A stretch of DNA of 64,000 nt from Azohydromonas australica DSM 1124. Lineage in GTDB: Bacteria > Pseudomonadota > Gammaproteobacteria > Burkholderiales > Burkholderiaceae_C. The notes under the pieces are model-generated. The model made no database searches. It saw only the letters and a program-made list of their open reading frames with translations, and was not told where the DNA came from. The position numbers were made by a program, and so were the translations under genes. Positions within the stretch are counted from its first letter, which is position 1. Every line of letters starts with the position of its first letter. The DNA is taken from contig NZ_AUMO01000031.1 in NCBI RefSeq assembly GCF_000430725.1, positions 162,105 to 226,104 on the forward strand, read 5' to 3'. Positions 1-8,554 of this stretch are shown in pieces.

Positions 1-287
1 ATGCCCAGCTTCTGGCAAGAAGGATCGACAAAAAAGTATTTCACCTGGCTCTTGTCCCGGACGGCAAGCACACCCGCCATCTTGTGTTCCCGAATGGCGA
101 CCAGCCATTCCGTCTGTGCCGACCGGATCAACTCCGCAATCGGCCCGGATTTCACGCTCGCCGCATACCATTCAGGGCAGGGCTGTTCAGGCGTGAAGCA
201 GCATGCAACCGAGGTCGAAAAAATCAGTTCGGCAATGTCGGCAGCATCTGCTTCGAGCGCGTGGCGTATTTCCATGTCGTCCGTCAT
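1..287 (-). CDS. GNAT family N-acetyltransferase, N-terminal part, cut by window edge
   Basis: Reading leftward from the ATG at 287, about 95 codons stay open to the window edge. The N-terminus (MEIRHALEADAADIAELI) and the later stretch ending KYFFVDPSCQKLG look like the first strand/helix and the beta4 region of GCN5-related acetyltransferases, which transfer an acetyl group from acetyl-CoA to an amine. The acetyl-CoA pyrophosphate loop expected next (Q/RxxGxG/A) would start at the very edge and its second half lies outside. The substrate cannot be told. An alternative start is the ATG four codons later. GNAT genes are common accessory cargo, and the DNA here is less GC-rich than the rest of the window. 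Confidence 0.75.
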   Translation of the reverse strand, partial: MTDDMEIRHALEADAADIAELIFSTSVACCFTPEQPCPEWYAASVKSGPIAELIRSAQTEWLVAIREHKMAGVLAVRDKSQVKYFFVDPSCQKLG

Positions 288-647
288 GGTCGAGATTTGA
301 AGTCGGGGGCGTGTTTCCTGCAAGCCACCCGTCTCTTGGGCAACAGTGTCAGGGTTCTGGCAGGCCAGGCACCGGGAAGCATCAAGAACACTCGCGTCGA
401 GGCATGCGTTTGGCCGCACAAATGCCCTGATGGGCAAAAGCGGCTTGGTGGAATGCGGCGGCGAATGGGCCCTGCGATTGGGCTCAAAGCCGTGAGTGTG
501 CCGACCCCAGGCAGGCCAACCTATCCAGGATGCCTGCCCTTCGCGGCGACCAGTGCAAGGCCGGAGGAAATTCAAGTCATCATTTCATCCTGACTTGTTT
601 CATGCATACAGGCATGCGCTTCCTTCAGTGCCGGGTTGCGCACAGGG
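288..647. other. Intergenic stretch, no gene recognised
   Basis: No open frame here has a believable start, ribosome site or recognisable protein motif. It holds the upstream region of the leftward GNAT gene and the 3' flank of the leftward membrane protein gene. No repeat or strong hairpin was seen. Confidence 0.5.
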
Positions 648-1037
648 CTACCATGCTTTGCCCAGCGCCTTATTCGGGGAGCCCATGGAAATTGCCAGGC
701 CCACCGCCACGAAAGCGAAGAAGGCGCCAAGCCAAAAACTGCTGGAGCGCAGTTTGGATGCACGAAGCAGCAAAAAGGCTGCCCCTGCGTTGGACACGAG
801 CCCCATGGAAACCACGCCCCACGGGAACTGGCCACGCTCGGCTGCGGGAATTCCAAAGCCATAGCCGACGAGAAGCGCCGCGATCGCGACGCCATAAAGG
901 CGAAAGAAAAGCGTGCTCTTCGTGCTCACCCGGGTTGCGGCCTCAAGCTTGGCGCCGGCGGCAAAGAGGAAAGGCAGGACCACGAACAGCATGGTTGCGG
1001 CAATCTTGGTGATGAGCAGCAAGCTGAGGTAGGACAA
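648..1037 (-). CDS. Small four-helix membrane protein of unknown function
   Basis: The 129-residue product is almost entirely hydrophobic, with four likely transmembrane helices at about residues 5-27, 44-63, 71-92 and 101-120. Short basic or polar turns separate them (for example KLEAATRVSTKS and RASKLRSSS). No enzymatic motif is visible and I do not recognise the family; by size and topology it resembles the many DUF-type inner-membrane proteins of proteobacteria. It is isolated, with about 360 bp and 540 bp of apparently non-coding DNA on its two sides, and lies on the same strand as the GNAT gene. The helical pattern makes it a real gene, but its role is unknown. Confidence 0.65.
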   Translation of the reverse strand: MSYLSLLLITKIAATMLFVVLPFLFAAGAKLEAATRVSTKSTLFFRLYGVAIAALLVGYGFGIPAAERGQFPWGVVSMGLVSNAGAAFLLLRASKLRSSSFWLGAFFAFVAVGLAISMGSPNKALGKAW

Positions 1038-1578
1038 GGTGGTTTCCTGGGCAGGCGTTCAACTTCGAATTGACGGGCTTGTGCGGTTTCTCGTGCAGGA
1101 CCTGAAATCCGACTTCGCCACGGTTCATTGACATGGAGGAAGCCTACGTCGGCTGGCTGCGATGCCAGATCCTTTTCGACAGTGAGCACAACTCTCACTA
1201 TTGGAGCGTGAAGGAAGTCACGCAGTTTCCAGGCCTGATACGCCAGCGAACTGAAGTTTCCCGCCGCCGCTCGGCGACGGGCCAAGCCGAAATGCCGGCT
1301 CATTTGCCGACTTTGACAGTAGACAGCCGCCGCCATCAGCAGGCACCATGCCGTCCATGCATCTCCTGCCTCACCCCGTTCTAAGCCTAGGTCTAGCACC
1401 TGGCCGGGGTTGGCACGTTTACAGGCGCTGAGCGCCAACACGCACGGATTTCCCCCGACCCCGGCCGCGTACCAGTCTCCCGGCATTGGCGAGGGCTGCA
1501 GGGAAATCCGTCCGCTGTTTTCCAACGTGCTTGACAAGGCGCCGCCCCACCCGGCGGCGGCCCAGCCGAGGTGCTTTC
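1038..1578. other. Intergenic stretch upstream of leuA, no gene recognised
   Basis: Several frames are open here but none has a plausible start, composition or motif. The last 40 bp hold a GC-rich inverted repeat (GCCGCC...GGCGGC around 1543-1560) just ahead of the leuA ribosome site. It could be a leader hairpin, but no leucine-rich leader peptide was found. Confidence 0.45.
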
Positions 1579-3279
1579 ATGATTTCCCAGCCCGCCAGCA
1601 AATACCCCCGCCCCGCCACCGTCCAGCTCCCGGACCGTGAATGGCCGAACCGGACCATCGACCAGGCGCCGGTATGGCTGTCCACCGACCTGCGCGACGG
1701 CAACCAGGCCCTGTTCGAGCCGATGAGCCGCGAGCGCAAGCTCTCGCTGTTCCAGGAATTGGTGCGTGTCGGCTTCAAGGAAATCGAGGTCGGATTTCCT
1801 TCCGCGTCGCAGATCGATTTCGACGTCGTGCGCGAGCTGGTGACGCAGGGCCTGATTCCGGACGACGTCACGCCCATGGTCATCACGCAGGCCCGGGCCG
1901 ACCTGATCGAGCGCACGGTGCAGTCGCTGGCCGGCGCCCCGCGCGCCATCGTTCACCTCTACAACGCCACCTCGCCCTTGTGGCGCCGCGTCGTCTTCGA
2001 CATGAGCGTGGAGCAGGTGATGCAGCTCGTCGAGGAGCACGTGGGCCTGCTCAAGCGCCTGACCAGCCAGCATCCCGAGACGCAGTGGACGCTGCAGTAC
2101 AGCCCCGAGACCTTCTGCATGACCGAGCTGGAGGTGTCGCTGCAGGCCTGCAACACGGCCATTCGCGCCTGGGAGGCCGGTCCGGGCCGCAAGATCATCA
2201 TCAACCTGCCGACCACGGTCGAGGTGACCACGCCCAACGTGTTCGCCGACCAGATCGAGTGGATGAACCGCCGCCTGGAGCGTCGCGAGCACGTGGTGCT
2301 GTCGGTGCACCCGCACAACGACCGCGGCACTGGCGTGGCCTGTGCGGAGCAGGCGCTGCTGGCCGGCGCCGAGCGCGTGGAAGGCTGCCTGTTCGGCAAC
2401 GGCGAGCGCAGCGGCAACGTCGACCTGGTGACGCTGGCGCTGAACCTCTACACCCACGGCATCCACCCGCGGCTCGACCTGTCGGACATCAACGGCCTGG
2501 CCCGGCTTATCGAGGAAAGCACCGGGTTGCCGATCCACCCGCGTCACCCATATGTCGGCGACCTGGTATTCACGGCGTTTTCCGGATCGCACCAGGACGC
2601 CATCAAGAAGGGCATGGCCGCGCAGCGCGCGGACGGGCCCTGGGAGGTGCCTTACCTGCCCATCGACCCGGCCGACATCGGACGCAGCTACGACGGGATC
2701 ATTCGCGTCAACGCCCAGTCCGGCAAAGGCGGCATCGCGTACCTGCTGGAGCAGGCGCATGGCGTGGTGATGCCGCGGCGCATGCAGATCGAATTCAGCT
2801 CGGTGGTGCAGCGCGCCGCGGACGCCAGCGAGGCGGAAATCAGCCCGGAGGCGTTGTGGCACCTGTTCGACGCCACTTACCTGGCCCGGCCGCATGACCC
2901 GGAAAATCCGCTGGCCTACGTCGCGCACCATCTGGACGGGGACGGCGAGCAGCAGCGCATCGAGCTGGAGCTGGGCGGTGTGCAGGCCCGCCGCGTGTTG
3001 CGGGGCGTGGGCAACGGACCGATCGACGCCACCGTGCGCGCCCTGGGCCTGCCGCTGACGGTGCACGCCTACGAGGAACGCAGCCTCGGCAGCGGCGCCG
3101 GCGCCACCGCCCTGGCCATCGTGGAAATTTCCTGTGCCGGCGTGCCGGGCACCCGCTTCGGCGCCGGCCGCCACGCCAACCTGGCCACGGCCTCGATCCT
3201 GGCGCTGCTGTCGGCAGCCTCGCGGGCGCTGGCCGAGGCGCCCCGCGCGGAGCAGGCGCCGCAGCGCGTGCCGGCCTGA
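1579..3279 (+). CDS. leuA: 2-isopropylmalate synthase (type 2)
   Basis: The 566-residue enzyme condenses acetyl-CoA with 2-oxoisovalerate, the first committed step of leucine synthesis, in the cytoplasm. The HMGL-like TIM-barrel is clear: DLRDGNQ at about residues 37-43 holds catalytic Arg and metal-binding Asp, HPHND near 244-248 gives the metal-binding histidines, and GNGERSGN lies near 273-280. A linker and the C-terminal leucine-sensing regulatory domain (about 440-560, ending in glycine-rich G-A-G-A-T and H-A-N-L-A-T-A-S segments) follow. The long form with the DREWPNRTIDQAP-type N-terminus is the type-2 LeuA of actinobacteria and many proteobacteria. ATG 1579 is preceded by GAGGTG; an upstream in-frame start would add an Arg-rich, unrelated N-terminus. 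The gene stands alone, followed by a strong hairpin. Confidence 0.96.
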   Translation: MISQPASKYPRPATVQLPDREWPNRTIDQAPVWLSTDLRDGNQALFEPMSRERKLSLFQELVRVGFKEIEVGFPSASQIDFDVVRELVTQGLIPDDVTPMVITQARADLIERTVQSLAGAPRAIVHLYNATSPLWRRVVFDMSVEQVMQLVEEHVGLLKRLTSQHPETQWTLQYSPETFCMTELEVSLQACNTAIRAWEAGPGRKIIINLPTTVEVTTPNVFADQIEWMNRRLERREHVVLSVHPHNDRGTGVACAEQALLAGAERVEGCLFGNGERSGNVDLVTLALNLYTHGIHPRLDLSDINGLARLIEESTGLPIHPRHPYVGDLVFTAFSGSHQDAIKKGMAAQRADGPWEVPYLPIDPADIGRSYDGIIRVNAQSGKGGIAYLLEQAHGVVMPRRMQIEFSSVVQRAADASEAEISPEALWHLFDATYLARPHDPENPLAYVAHHLDGDGEQQRIELELGGVQARRVLRGVGNGPIDATVRALGLPLTVHAYEERSLGSGAGATALAIVEISCAGVPGTRFGAGRHANLATASILALLSAASRALAEAPRAEQAPQRVPA

Positions 3280-3285
3280 TGGGCG

Positions 3286-3311
3286 GGGCGGCCGGTTCAA
3301 CCCGGCCGCCC
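3286..3311 (+). terminator. Terminator-like hairpin after leuA
   Basis: A perfect 10-bp stem (GGGCGGCCGG paired with CCGGCCGCCC) with a 6-nt loop (TTCAAC) starts 7 bp after the leuA stop codon. There is no T-run, so it may be a GC-stem or Rho-assisted terminator or an mRNA 3'-end stabiliser. Confidence 0.6.
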
Positions 3312-3539
3312 TGAAGCCGCAAGACGGCGCGCGAGCCGGGGAGGACATACCGCGCGGATCAGGCGCTGGATTCGCGACGGAAGCCAGCAGCCCGTTGTTT
3401 TCGCTTCGCGCGCCAACCTCGTCCGAGCTGGCATTCCTTGCCGGTCCGGCGCTGCAAGCCGCGCGGCTTGGTATGGCCGGGCGGCCGGTCATGCTGCCGG
3501 TTCGGCGCCGCCGGAACCCTAACGATCCACAGGTGGCAC

Positions 3540-4274
3540 ATGAAGAATTGGAAAGAGGAATTTTCGAGGAGGCTTGAGACGGTCGACGCCCTGACCATCG
3601 AGCCGTTGATGCAGGAAATCACCGCCTGCCTGGGTTTCGACCATTACGCCTACGGCGCCACGCGGGTGAATGGCGCAACCCGGCCGGACGCGGCGATCCA
3701 CAGCAACTATCCCGAGGCCTGGCTGAGCCTGTACCGCAGCCGCGGCTACCACCGCATCGACCCGGTGGTGCAGCAGTGCCTGGCCAGCCCGCTGCCGGTG
3801 TCGTGGCGTTGCGATTCACCCGACCCCGGGCACCGCGGCTTCTGGGAGGAGGCACAGCGGCACGGCCTGCGCCACGGCTGGTCGCACGCCTGCAGGAACG
3901 TCAGCGGCTGCGTGGGCATGCTGTCGCTGGTGCGCCGCGGCCGGGAGATCGACCGGCAGCAACTCCAGGAGCACGAGCCCAGGCTCGTGTGGCTGCTGCA
4001 GGTGCTGCATTCGCGCATGGCGGCTTGCGTGAGGGCCCCGGCGGGGAGCCACGAGGCACAGGTCCTGTCGGCGCGGGAGATCGAGGTGCTGCAGTGGTCC
4101 GCGGAGGGCAAGTCGGCGGGCGACCTGGCGACGATCCTGGGCATCAGCGAGCGCACCGTGAATTTCCATGTCCACCAGGCCATGCAGAAGCTCAATGCCC
4201 CCAACAAGATCAGCGCGGTGTACCGCGCCGCGGTGAAGGGCGTGCTGGGCCCGGGGCTGCAGAACATGTGCTGA
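3540..4274 (+). CDS. LuxR-type quorum-sensing receptor without an adjacent luxI
   Basis: The 244-residue regulator has an N-terminal autoinducer-binding domain (about 15-160) and a C-terminal LuxR helix-turn-helix (about 175-235; SAREIEVLQWSAEGKS followed by SERTVNFHV). The residues that line the acyl-homoserine-lactone pocket in TraR/LuxR appear conserved: W61, Y65, D74, P75 and W89, spaced as in TraR W57, Y61, D70, P71 and W85. It should therefore bind a homoserine-lactone-like ligand and then DNA. No LuxI-type synthase is found anywhere in the window, so it is a candidate LuxR solo or orphan. The start at 3540 fits the family N-terminus (MKNWKEEF). It lies between leuA and an ECF sigma gene with no obvious target operon. 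Confidence 0.9.
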   Translation: MKNWKEEFSRRLETVDALTIEPLMQEITACLGFDHYAYGATRVNGATRPDAAIHSNYPEAWLSLYRSRGYHRIDPVVQQCLASPLPVSWRCDSPDPGHRGFWEEAQRHGLRHGWSHACRNVSGCVGMLSLVRRGREIDRQQLQEHEPRLVWLLQVLHSRMAACVRAPAGSHEAQVLSAREIEVLQWSAEGKSAGDLATILGISERTVNFHVHQAMQKLNAPNKISAVYRAAVKGVLGPGLQNMC

Positions 4275-4411
4275 TCTCGCCGTACCGTTCGCCGGCCCTG
4301 GGCTGCCGGCTCGCTACATTGGCTGCTCATGGCGCGGCGGCGGGATGTCCGGCCGCGGCAATCCCGCCGGGTCGCCATGCCCAACCTGTCCGGCCGAGCC
4401 GGCCCCTGCCC

Positions 4412-5038
4412 ATGCCCATGTCCTCGTCGCCCGATCGCAACCAGGAGCTGGCCCGGCTGCTGTCGCGCGTGCAACTGGGCGACCGTGACAGCTTCGCCGC
4501 GCTCTACCGCCTCACCAGCGCGCATCTGTTTGCCGTCGTGCTGCGTATCAACCGGGACCGGGCGCAGGCCGAGGAGGTGCTGCAGGAGGTCTACGTCAAG
4601 GTCTGGCGCTCGGCGCAGGGCTACGACGCGCGGCTGAGCCAGCCGCTGACCTGGCTGGCCAGCATCGCGCGCAACGGCGCCATCGACAGCCTGCGCCGCC
4701 GCCGGGCCGAGCCCGACACCGTCAGCACCACCCTGGACGACCCCCATGACGAAGGACGCGACATGTTGAACCTGCTCGCGTCGGACGAGGCCGGCCCGCT
4801 GGAGTCGCTGGCGTCCGCCGCCGAGGCGCGGCGCCTGGGGCTGTGCATGCAGGCCTTGAGCCGCGAGCAGCAGCAGTGCCTGGCGCTGGCCTTCTACCAG
4901 GGCCTGTCGCACGCGGAGCTGGCCGAGCACCTGGTGCAGCCGCTGGGCACGGTGAAGAGCTGGGTGCGGCGTGCGCTCACCGCGCTCAAGGACTGCCTGG
5001 CCAAGGCGGTTGGGCGCGAACGCACGGGAGGCGCTTGA
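4412..5038 (+). CDS. ECF-type RNA polymerase sigma factor
   Basis: The 208-residue sigma-70-family factor has region 2 at about residues 25-100 (AEEVLQEVYVKVWR, then the WLASIARN core-binding/-10 segment) and region 4 at about 145-200 (helix-turn-helix around YQGLSHAELAEHL and PLGTVKSWVRRALTALK). Regions 1 and 3 are absent, as in extracytoplasmic-function sigmas. It directs RNA polymerase to a small regulon. The next gene begins 2 bp after its stop and encodes a membrane-anchored anti-sigma, the usual signal-controlled pair. Two in-frame ATGs (4412 and 4418) are equally possible starts. The three genes beyond the anti-sigma are likely targets. Confidence 0.92.
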   Translation: MPMSSSPDRNQELARLLSRVQLGDRDSFAALYRLTSAHLFAVVLRINRDRAQAEEVLQEVYVKVWRSAQGYDARLSQPLTWLASIARNGAIDSLRRRRAEPDTVSTTLDDPHDEGRDMLNLLASDEAGPLESLASAAEARRLGLCMQALSREQQQCLALAFYQGLSHAELAEHLVQPLGTVKSWVRRALTALKDCLAKAVGRERTGGA

Positions 5039-5039
5039 G

Positions 5040-5735
5040 ATGGACTACAGCCGTCCCGCGCTGTCCGACCGGCTCGCCGCCGAGTACGTGCTGGGCACGC
5101 TGCGCGGCCCGGCGCGCCGGCGCTTCGAAGCGTTGTTGCCCGCGCACCCGGCGCTCCGCACAGCCGTGGCGTTCTGGCAGGCCGCGCTGGTGCCGATGGC
5201 CGAGCGCGTGGCGCCGCAGTCGCCGTCGCCGCAGGTGTGGGCGCGCATCGAGCAGCGGCTGTTCCCCGATGCGGTGCCCGCGCCCGCATCGCCGCCCTGG
5301 TGGCGGCGGCTGGGCTTGTGGCAAGGGCTGGCCGGCAGTGCGCTGGTGGCGGCGCTGGCGCTGGGCCTGGCGCTGATGCAGCCGCCGGCGCAGCAGCCGC
5401 CGATCGTGGTGGTGCTCGACCCGAATCCGCAGGCTGGCGGCGCGCTGCAGGCGCGCTTCGTCGCCAGCCTCAGCGCCGACGGCCGCGCCCTGGTGCTGCG
5501 GCCGATCGGCCCGGTGAGCTTGGCCTCGGGCCGGGCGCTGGAGCTGTGGGCCGTGCCGGACAGCGGCGCGCCGCGCTCGCTGGGCCTGGTGTCGCCGCAG
5601 CAGGGCGCCACCGTGCAGCAGCCGCGCCTGCTGCAGGGCACGGCCGCCTTCGCCGTGAGCGTGGAGCCCGCCGGCGGCTCGCCCACCGGGGCGCCGACGG
5701 GGCCGATCGTGTCGCTGGGGCTGGTCCGGCTCTGA
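5040..5735 (+). CDS. Membrane anti-sigma factor (RskA/anti-sigma-K type)
   Basis: The 231-residue protein has a cytoplasmic N-terminal part (about 1-90) with the ASD-like start (LAAEYVLGTLRGPARRRFE) that holds ECF sigma factors. One transmembrane helix follows at about 94-113, then an exported C-terminal beta-rich domain like the RskA domain (segments LELWAVPDSGAPRSLG and VSVEPAGGSPTGAPTGP). The ATG at 5040 comes right after the sigma stop codon and is in the same operon. It should sequester the sigma until an envelope signal causes its proteolysis. No protease gene is nearby. The GSPTGAPTGP tail is typical of the anti-sigma-K/RskA family, so the call is firm; the signal is unknown. Confidence 0.9.
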   Translation: MDYSRPALSDRLAAEYVLGTLRGPARRRFEALLPAHPALRTAVAFWQAALVPMAERVAPQSPSPQVWARIEQRLFPDAVPAPASPPWWRRLGLWQGLAGSALVAALALGLALMQPPAQQPPIVVVLDPNPQAGGALQARFVASLSADGRALVLRPIGPVSLASGRALELWAVPDSGAPRSLGLVSPQQGATVQQPRLLQGTAAFAVSVEPAGGSPTGAPTGPIVSLGLVRL

Positions 5736-5894
5736 GCCCATCGCGCACCCCCGCGTTCAGGTGGGGTCCTGGTTCCCGTTCTGCATCCATCCGCGAAGCC
5801 GGCGCGTAAGGCCCTGGACGCCCGGTTCATGGCCGGGCGCTGCCGCCGGCACGAGCCCGTCCGGCGTCCGCATCGCAGATCCCCAGGAGCCACG

Positions 5895-7445
5895 ATGACG
5901 TCCCACCTTCGCCTCTCACGCACCCCCGCCGCGCTGGCCGCGGCGCTCCTTGCCGCGCTGCTGTCCCCGGGCGCGCAGGCCTCCAGCCACCGGGAGGCGC
6001 CCTTCATCACCACCGTGCCCAAGGTGGACGGGACGGACCTCTACATGTTCTCCAGCTACGAGAGCGGACGCGCCGGCTACGTGACGATCCTTGCCAACTA
6101 CCAGCCGCTGCAGGACGCGTATGGCGGCCCCAATTACTTCCAGATGGATCCCAACGCGCTGTACGAGATCCACATCGACAACGACGGCGACGCGCGCGAG
6201 GACCTGACGTTCGCCTTCCGCTTCCGCAACCTGCTGTCCAACGGCGGGCGCGGCACCGAGCTGCCCATCGGCAATGAGATGGTGCCGATCCCGCTGGTGC
6301 AGTCGGGGCAGGTCACGCAGCCCGGCGACCCGAACCTCAACGTCCAGCAGCGCTACGGCGTGACCCTGCGCCGCGGCGAGCGGCGCGACGGCGACGCGCT
6401 GCCGCTGCGCGGCTGGAACAGCAACCAGGTCTGGTTCATGAAGCCGCTGGACAACGTCGGCACCAAGACGCTGCCCGATTACGCCGGCTACGCCGCGCGC
6501 CACGTCTACAGCGTGCGCGTGCCGGGCTGCGACAAGCCGGCGCGGCTGTTCGCCGGGCAGCGCCGCGAGGCCTTCGCCGTCAACCTGGGCCCGGTGTTCG
6601 ACCTGGTGAACGCGCCGCTGGCGCTGATCACCGACCCGTCCCGGATCAATGCCGTGCCCAATCCGCTGGACGACAAGAACGTCACCACGCTGGCGCTGGA
6701 GATCCACAAGGACTGCCTCACCGCCGGGGGCGATCCGGTCATCGGCGCCTGGACCAGTGCCAGCCTGCCGGAGTCGCGCCGGCTGGTGTCGGCGCCGCCA
6801 CCGGGGCTGCAGACCAGCGAGCGCGTGGAGGGCCGGTGGGTGCAGGTGTCGCGGCTGGGCATGCCGCTGGTCAACGAGGTGGTGATCGGCCTGCCCGACA
6901 AGGACCGCTTCAACGCCTCGCGCCCGCGCGACGACGCCCAGTTCGGGCGCTACGTCACCAACCCGACGCTGCCGGCGCTGCTGGAGATCGCGCTGGGCGC
7001 GCCGGGCATCGCGCCGAAGAACCTGCCGCGCACCGACCTCACCACCACCTTCCTCACCGGCATCGCGGGGCTGAACCGCCCACGCCACGTGGTGCCGGCC
7101 GAGATGCTGCGGCTCAACACCGGCATCGCGCCGGTGCCCTTCGCGCAGCAGAACCGGCTGGGCGTGGTGGGCAACCTGCTGGCGGGCGGCAAGGACAACG
7201 CGGGCTATCCCAACGGCCGCCGGCCCAAGGACGACGTGGTGGACATCTCGCTGGTGGCCATGATGGGCGGGCTGTGCATGGCCAACGGCAACGACGACCG
7301 CCTGCAGCTCGGCGCCGCGTGCCGGCCTGCCGCCGTGCCGCTGGGCGACACCGCGCTGAAGCTGCACGACGCGGTGGACCAGGCGCGCGTGCCGCTGCTG
7401 GGCGGCTTCCCGTACCTGGCGCACCCGCTGCCCGGCGCGCGCTGA
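5895..7445 (+). CDS. Exported DUF4331 protein
   Basis: The 516-residue product starts with a Sec signal peptide (basic start, hydrophobic core to about residue 26, Ala-Gln-Ala cleavage near 29). The DUF4331 hallmark follows at once: SSHREAPFIT, then DGTDLYMFSSYE and HIDNDGD-type acidic turns that may bind a metal. The function of DUF4331 is not established. It lies 159 bp behind the anti-sigma gene and 11 bp ahead of a TPR gene, all on one strand, which suggests transcription by the cognate ECF sigma. AGGAG sits upstream of ATG 5895. Length and motif order fit a complete family member. Confidence 0.88.
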   Translation: MTSHLRLSRTPAALAAALLAALLSPGAQASSHREAPFITTVPKVDGTDLYMFSSYESGRAGYVTILANYQPLQDAYGGPNYFQMDPNALYEIHIDNDGDAREDLTFAFRFRNLLSNGGRGTELPIGNEMVPIPLVQSGQVTQPGDPNLNVQQRYGVTLRRGERRDGDALPLRGWNSNQVWFMKPLDNVGTKTLPDYAGYAARHVYSVRVPGCDKPARLFAGQRREAFAVNLGPVFDLVNAPLALITDPSRINAVPNPLDDKNVTTLALEIHKDCLTAGGDPVIGAWTSASLPESRRLVSAPPPGLQTSERVEGRWVQVSRLGMPLVNEVVIGLPDKDRFNASRPRDDAQFGRYVTNPTLPALLEIALGAPGIAPKNLPRTDLTTTFLTGIAGLNRPRHVVPAEMLRLNTGIAPVPFAQQNRLGVVGNLLAGGKDNAGYPNGRRPKDDVVDISLVAMMGGLCMANGNDDRLQLGAACRPAAVPLGDTALKLHDAVDQARVPLLGGFPYLAHPLPGAR

Positions 7446-7456
7446 GGAGAGCAGCC

Positions 7457-8554
7457 GTGAAGCGCTTCGCGCGGCTCCTGTGCGCGCTGCTGGCCGGCGC
7501 GGCCTGCGTGGCGCAGTCGGCCGTCGTGCCGCCCGGGCGCGACGACGAGGTGATCGAGCAGCTGCCGTCGGCCGTGGCGCGCGCCGGGGCGCCGGCCTCG
7601 GCGGACGAGGCGGCACAGCGCGCGCTGGCCCTGGTGGCGCTGGCCCAGCGCGAAGGCGACCCGCGCCCGGCCGGCCAGGCGCTGGCGCTGCTGCGGCCCT
7701 GGCAGGCCGACGCGCGCGCCCCGGCAGCGGTGGTGCTCGCGCTGGCGCAGGCCGAGCAGCACCTGCACCGCTTCGACGGCGCGCGCGCCCGGCTGCAGGC
7801 GCTCACGGCGCGTGATCCGGCCCAGCCGCAGGCGTGGCTGATGCTGGCGACGCTGCACCGGGTACAGGGGCGCTATGCCGAGTCCGACGCCGCCTGCACC
7901 GGCCTGGAGCGCGCAGGCGCGGCGCTGTTCGCCGCGGCCTGCGCGGCGGAGAACGCGGCCCTGCGCGGCGGCTTCGACGCGGCGCGCTCCCGCCTGCAGG
8001 CGCTGTTGCAGGCCGCGCCGGACGCGGCCACCCGGGGCTGGCTCTGGACCACGCTGGGCGAGCTGGAACTGCGCGCCGGCCGGACCGAACCGGCCGAGGC
8101 CGCCCTGCGCGCCGCGCTGCGCGGCCCACCCGACGGCTACGCCACGCTGGCGCTGGCCGACCTGCTGCTCGATCAGGGCCGCGCGGCCGAGGCCGTGGCG
8201 CTGCTGCGGGAGCAGCCGGACAGCGACCCCGTGCTGCTGCGCCGCGCCATGGCGGACCCGGACAGCGCTGCTGCCGCCGAGCTGCGCCGGCGCTTCGCCC
8301 AGGCCGACCTGCGTCCCGGCGCCGCCGAGGGGCACGGGCGCGAGCGCGCCTTGTTCGCCCTGCACGTGGAGCGCGACGCCGCGGCGGCGCTGCGCCTGGC
8401 GCGCGAGAACGTGTGCGTGCAGCGGGAGCCCACGGACCTGCTGCTGCTGGTGCGCGCCGCGCGCGCGGCGGGCGACGAGGGAGCGCGGCAACAGGCGCTG
8501 CAACTGGCCAAGGAGGTGCATCTTGAAGACCGACGCCTGCAAGCCTCGAACTGA
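7457..8554 (+). CDS. Exported TPR-repeat protein (DUF4331/HupE cluster)
   Basis: The 365-residue protein uses a GTG start at 7457, chosen because GAGGAGAG sits just before it and the following residues (MKRFARLLCALLAGAACVAQS) form a signal peptide. The rest is Ala/Leu-rich helical repeats matching degenerate tetratricopeptide units, for example around AQPQAWLMLATLHRVQGRYAESD and RGWLWTTLGELELRAGRTEPAE. TPRs usually mediate protein-protein contacts, and here it probably acts in the periplasm. It lies 11 bp after the DUF4331 gene and overlaps the next gene by 32 bp, so the three are co-translated. No catalytic motif is visible. Confidence 0.82.
   Translation: MKRFARLLCALLAGAACVAQSAVVPPGRDDEVIEQLPSAVARAGAPASADEAAQRALALVALAQREGDPRPAGQALALLRPWQADARAPAAVVLALAQAEQHLHRFDGARARLQALTARDPAQPQAWLMLATLHRVQGRYAESDAACTGLERAGAALFAAACAAENAALRGGFDAARSRLQALLQAAPDAATRGWLWTTLGELELRAGRTEPAEAALRAALRGPPDGYATLALADLLLDQGRAAEAVALLREQPDSDPVLLRRAMADPDSAAAAELRRRFAQADLRPGAAEGHGRERALFALHVERDAAAALRLARENVCVQREPTDLLLLVRAARAAGDEGARQQALQLAKEVHLEDRRLQASN
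8511..8516 (+). promoter_or_regulatory. Shine-Dalgarno that fixes a TTG start
   Basis: AGGAGG lies inside the end of the TPR gene, 6 nt before a TTG codon at 8523. No ATG or GTG in the HupE/UreJ frame lies between this site and the signal peptide, so the site decides the start. Confidence 0.75.

Noticed and set aside
284..487. Minus-strand frame of 67 codons upstream of the GNAT gene
   Set aside because: Overlaps the GNAT start and has no motif or ribosome site.
1133..1384. Plus-strand frame of 83 codons upstream of leuA
   Set aside because: No ribosome site, family or sensible composition; treated as intergenic.
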